From assembly GCA_003537755.1 (NCBI GenBank), contig DPQS01000062.1, positions 1 to 24,867 on the forward strand: a DNA stretch of 24,867 bases. Reading direction: 5' to 3'. Under the pieces are notes generated by a model. The model was not told the origin of the DNA, did no database searches, and saw only the letters and a program-made list of their open reading frames with translations. The position numbers were made by a program, and so were the translations under genes. Position 1 is the stretch's first letter. Every line of letters starts with the position of its first letter. This document shows positions 22,073-24,867 of this stretch, in pieces. The stretch comes from Clostridiales bacterium. GTDB taxonomy: Bacteria; Bacillota; Clostridia; Christensenellales; CAG-314.

Positions 22073-23680
22073 ATGTATCAGTATAACGAAGAACAATTGG
22101 CGTCAATCAAAAAGGTCGAAGCCACAAGAGAACAACGTAAAAACAATCTTTTTCCCCGTATGACAGCGGACGAAAAGGACCAGGTGCTTAAAGAAAACCA
22201 CCCCGACTACATCGAAAGCGCGTACGAAACGCTGAAAGTAGGTCCCAACAAGGGCGACAAAGTGCTGCACGAACTGGCAGACCTTCTGCAAGGTAAGTCG
22301 CGCGTGCTTGACAGCGACATCGACCTTGCCGATCCCGACTACGACACCGACGTGCTTGTGATAGGCGGCGGCGGTGCAGGCGCAAGCGCGGCAATCATGG
22401 CAAACGCCAACGGCGCAAACGTAATGATTGTTACCAAACTGCGTATCGGCGACGCCAACACGATGATGGCGGAAGGCGGTATTCAGGCGGCGGACAAACC
22501 CAACGACAGCCCCGCAATCCACTATCTCGACGCATTCGGCGGCGGTCACTTCGCCGCAAAGCCCGAACTGCTTAAAAAGTTGGTGTACGAAGCACCCGAC
22601 GCAATAATGTGGCTCAGCAACCTCGGCGTAATGTTTGACAAAGACGCCGACGGCAACATGATTACCACTCACGGCGGCGGAACAAGCCGCAAACGTATGC
22701 ACGCCTGCAAGGACTACAGCGGCGCGGAAATTATGCGTACTTTGCGCGACGAGGTGCTTAACCGCGGTATCCCCGTGGTGGACTTCACCGCAGCAATCGA
22801 AATCATCAAGGACGACAAAGGTCATGCCGCAGGTGCGGTGCTGATGAACATGGAAACCAAGGAAATCAAGATTGCTCGCGCAAAGACGGTAATCATTTGT
22901 ACCGGCGGCGCAGGCAGACTGCATTACCAGGGTTTCCCCACCAGCAACCATTACGGCGCAACGGCAGACGGCCTGGTGCTTGCTTACCGCGCAGGCGCAC
23001 GCCTGCTGTACGCCGACACTCTTCAGTACCACCCCACGGGCGTTGCCGAACCCACTCAGATTTTCGGCGCGCTTGTTACGGAAAAGGTACGCAGCCTCGG
23101 CGCGCAACTTGTCAACTCCGACGGCGAACCGTTTGTTTACTCGCTTGAAACCCGTGACGTAACCGCCGCGAGCATAATCCGCGAGTGCAAACGTCGCAAC
23201 AAGGGCGTAAAGACGACCGACGGCATCGGCGTGTGGCTGGACACTCCGCTTATTGAGGAAATCAACGGCGAAGGCACAATCGAAGCGCGTATTCCGGCAA
23301 TGCTGCGCATGTTTGGCAAATACGGCATCGACATCCGCAAGCAACCCATTCTTGTTTATCCCACCCTTCACTACCAGAACGGCGGTATCGACATCGACGG
23401 CAATTGCGAAACGACCACGGTGGAAAACCTGTTTGTCGCAGGTGAAGCCGTAGGCGGTATTCACGGACGTAACCGTCTGATGGGCAACAGCCTGCTGGAC
23501 GTAATCGTGTTCGGTCGCGACGCAGGTATCGCAGCCGCGCAAAAGAGCAAGACTGTGGAAATAGGCGAACTGAGCCTTAAACACGTTGACGATTTCGCAA
23601 GCGAACTGGAAGTTGCAGGTATCCACCCGACCAAACTGTCGCCGCAGATTCTGCCCGACTACGCAAGAAAGCAAAAGTAA
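22073..23680 (+). CDS. frdA: Fumarate reductase-type flavoprotein subunit
   Basis: A 535-residue FAD enzyme of the FrdA/SdhA/NadB superfamily, predicted to reduce fumarate to succinate. The Rossmann loop GGGGAG is at 98-103, preceded by an extension of about 90 residues not found in classical FrdA. Active-site landmarks: HPT at 320-322, Arg340, His433 in LHYQNGGI and Arg468 in GRNRLMGNSL. The segment that carries the covalent FAD-linking His in FrdA (SHT) reads DANTMMAEGG, with Asn129 in its place, so FAD is probably bound non-covalently. The capping-domain Arg sits in EKVRSLG, not EGxRGEGG, so another enoate substrate is possible. L-aspartate oxidase is less likely because frdB is adjacent and NadA/NadC are absent. 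Confidence 0.85.
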   Translation: MYQYNEEQLASIKKVEATREQRKNNLFPRMTADEKDQVLKENHPDYIESAYETLKVGPNKGDKVLHELADLLQGKSRVLDSDIDLADPDYDTDVLVIGGGGAGASAAIMANANGANVMIVTKLRIGDANTMMAEGGIQAADKPNDSPAIHYLDAFGGGHFAAKPELLKKLVYEAPDAIMWLSNLGVMFDKDADGNMITTHGGGTSRKRMHACKDYSGAEIMRTLRDEVLNRGIPVVDFTAAIEIIKDDKGHAAGAVLMNMETKEIKIARAKTVIICTGGAGRLHYQGFPTSNHYGATADGLVLAYRAGARLLYADTLQYHPTGVAEPTQIFGALVTEKVRSLGAQLVNSDGEPFVYSLETRDVTAASIIRECKRRNKGVKTTDGIGVWLDTPLIEEINGEGTIEARIPAMLRMFGKYGIDIRKQPILVYPTLHYQNGGIDIDGNCETTTVENLFVAGEAVGGIHGRNRLMGNSLLDVIVFGRDAGIAAAQKSKTVEIGELSLKHVDDFASELEVAGIHPTKLSPQILPDYARKQK

Positions 23681-23699
23681 TTTAACGGGAGGAAAGAAA

Positions 23700-24041
23700 A
23701 TGTTGGAAACTATTGCTACCGTTTGTGAAATCGTCATGGTGGTGTGTTTCGGCGCAAGTTGGCCGTTCAACATCGTCAAGGCGTACAAGGCTCGCACCGC
23801 AAAGGGTACAAGTCTGCTTTTTATGGGACTTATCGGCTTGGGCTACGTGGCAGGTATTTTGTGCAAGGTGTTTCAATGGATTGACAAAGGCGGACTTAGT
23901 TGGCTTGCCTACGTTGCGTTTGGCTTTTACATTGTCAACCTGTTTATGATTGTTACGGGCACTGTGATTTACTTCCGCAACAAGCACCTGGACAGCGTGC
24001 GCGCGGCGGCAACATGTCACGACTGCGAAGTGCACAAGTAA
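23700..24041 (+). CDS. SemiSWEET/PQ-loop family small membrane transporter
   Basis: A 113-residue protein with three predicted membrane helices (about 4-22, 36-60, 69-93), matching the triple-helix bundle of bacterial SemiSWEETs, which dimerise to form a transport path. The PQ-loop-type motif is WPFNIVKAYKARTAKG at about 20-35. The tail ends in CHDCEVHK, a CxxC not expected in SemiSWEETs. The ATG at 23700 follows GGGAGGA, 19 nt after frdA, so it belongs to the same operon. Substrate is unknown; a link to dicarboxylate or sugar traffic is only contextual. Confidence 0.8.
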   Translation: MLETIATVCEIVMVVCFGASWPFNIVKAYKARTAKGTSLLFMGLIGLGYVAGILCKVFQWIDKGGLSWLAYVAFGFYIVNLFMIVTGTVIYFRNKHLDSVRAAATCHDCEVHK

Positions 24042-24043
24042 TC

Positions 24044-24069
24044 AAATTTTGCATACGTAAGCAAAATTT
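24044..24069. repeat. 26-bp near-palindrome, copy 2
   Basis: Matches the palindrome at 2234-2259 at 23 of 26 positions, with the same length and CATACGTA centre. It forms a 9-bp perfect stem (AAATTTTGC with GCAAAATTT) around a mostly self-complementary loop. It lies 3 nt after the SemiSWEET stop. Its right arm also pairs with downstream sequence: AATTTCGTT (about 24067-24075) with AACGAAATT (about 24082-24090), giving two mutually exclusive hairpins. Confidence 0.7.
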
Positions 24070-24097
24070 CGTTACAGATTAAACGAAATTCAGACGG

Positions 24098-24144
24098 CTG
24101 CCGCCTTTTTATTACAGCCTCTGCCGACAATAAAAAGGTGGCAG
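24098..24144. promoter_or_regulatory. Long stem-loop between the frd operon and pckA
   Basis: Bases 24098-24113 (CTGCCGCCTTTTTATT) pair with 24129-24144 over 16 bp with a single G-U, loop of 15 nt. It is not followed by a plus-strand T run, so it is not a simple terminator. It may end the frd transcript by another route or be part of the pckA leader. Confidence 0.6.
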
Positions 24145-24259
24145 AAAAGCGAATTGTGCAAAACGTCGTCACATCAGCAAGGTACAACAAAACGAAAGTT
24201 TTTGTGTATACAAGAAACATTTATTACCAAGTGAAATTCAAATTTATGTGAGGTGCATC

Positions 24260-24867
24260 ATGAAAAAAATCGATTTGACGCAGTACGGAATCACGGGCAC
24301 GACGGAAGTTGTTTACAATCCTTCATACGACGTGCTGTTTGAAGAAGAAACAAAACCCGAACTTACGGGATATGACAAGGGACAGGTAAGCGAACTGGGC
24401 GCAGTCAACGTTATGACGGGCGTTTATACGGGTCGCTCGCCCAAGGACAAGTTTATCGTTGACGACGAAAACAGCCACGATACAGTCTGGTGGACAAGCG
24501 AAGAGTACAAAAACGACAACCACCGCGCGACAAAAGAAGCGTGGGCTGCCGTCAAGGAAATCGCTCAGAAGGAACTGTCCGACAAAAAGTTGTACGTAGT
24601 GGACGCATTCTGCGGCGCAAACAAAGACACTCGTATGGCTGTCCGCTTCATTATGGAAGTTGCATGGCAGGCGCACTTCGTAACCAACATGTTCATTCGT
24701 CCCACGGCGGAAGAACTGGCAAACTTCAAACCCGACTTTGTAGTGTACAACGCAAGCAAGGCTAAGGTTACAAACTACAAGGAACTCGGTCTCAACAGCG
24801 AAACGGCAGTAGTGTTCAACATCACCAGCCGCGAACAAATCATCATCAACACCTGGTACGGCGGCGA
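24260..24867 (+). CDS. pckA: Phosphoenolpyruvate carboxykinase (ATP), N-terminal part
   Basis: The first 202 residues of ATP-type PEP carboxykinase; the gene continues beyond the window. Seen: YNPSYDVLFEEE, GAVNVMTGVYTGRSPKDKF with the substrate-binding Arg, VDAFCGANKDTRMAVRF, EVAWQAHFVTNMFIRPT and FKPDFVVYN, all strongly conserved in this family. GAGGTG precedes the ATG. The enzyme interconverts oxaloacetate + ATP and PEP + CO2 + ADP; in succinate-forming anaerobes it often runs towards oxaloacetate, conserving ATP. Its position after a dehydrogenase, fumarase and fumarate reductase set fits that direction. The catalytic P-loop lies outside the window. Confidence 0.95.
   Translation, partial: MKKIDLTQYGITGTTEVVYNPSYDVLFEEETKPELTGYDKGQVSELGAVNVMTGVYTGRSPKDKFIVDDENSHDTVWWTSEEYKNDNHRATKEAWAAVKEIAQKELSDKKLYVVDAFCGANKDTRMAVRFIMEVAWQAHFVTNMFIRPTAEELANFKPDFVVYNASKAKVTNYKELGLNSETAVVFNITSREQIIINTWYGG

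Noticed and set aside
22073..23680. L-aspartate oxidase (NadB)
   Set aside because: Flavin segment is NadB-like, but the adjacent frdB and absence of nadA/nadC favour a fumarate reductase type.
22103..23797. Long minus-strand open frame (564 codons) opposite frdA
   Set aside because: Antisense shadow caused by strong codon bias in frdA; no family motif or ribosome binding site, while frdA has clear motifs.

Overview
The window reads like the chromosome of a strict anaerobe, most likely an uncultured Bacillota (Clostridia-like) fermenter. The reasons are AAGGAG-type ribosome binding sites, a short Firmicutes-type Dxs, a CmpB-family membrane protein, a yybP-ykoY riboswitch, and a large oxygen-sensitive iron-sulfur and flavin gene cluster. 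Taxonomy is inferred only from gene content. No rRNA, tRNA, CRISPR array, insertion sequence or prophage is visible.

Left half (1-11.6 kb), mixed housekeeping and accessory genes: a short 1-deoxyxylulose-5-phosphate synthase (minus strand) behind a MerR-type promoter; a TetR regulator with GTACA-n-TGTAC operator-like sites; a TerB-like protein; a CmpB-type membrane protein; a small HMA metallochaperone; a diacylglycerol-kinase-type lipid kinase; TcdA; a P-type Ca2+/Mn2+ ATPase with a Mn2+ riboswitch, attenuator and near-consensus promoter in its leader; and a MarR regulator one base upstream of an acyl-ACP thioesterase. Most units end in recognisable intrinsic terminators.

Right half (11.8-24.9 kb), one metabolic theme on the plus strand: an LDH-fold dehydrogenase carrying the malate-type Arg at the specificity position, class II fumarase, HdrB, HdrC, then (after a 452-bp gap with a strong leader hairpin) HdrA, MvhD/FlxD, two ferredoxin-type Flx subunits, an FAD/NAD(P)H-binding FlxA, a fumarate-reductase-type iron-sulfur protein, a fumarate-reductase-type flavoprotein and a SemiSWEET/PQ-loop protein. 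ATP-type PEP carboxykinase follows and runs off the window end. Together these encode PEP -> oxaloacetate -> malate -> fumarate -> succinate.

The central proposal is that the Flx-Hdr flavin-based electron-bifurcation machinery is joined to a soluble, anchor-less fumarate reductase. NADH oxidation would drive fumarate reduction while also reducing ferredoxin. The gene set and motifs are seen directly; that the parts form one complex, and the direction of electron flow, are inference.
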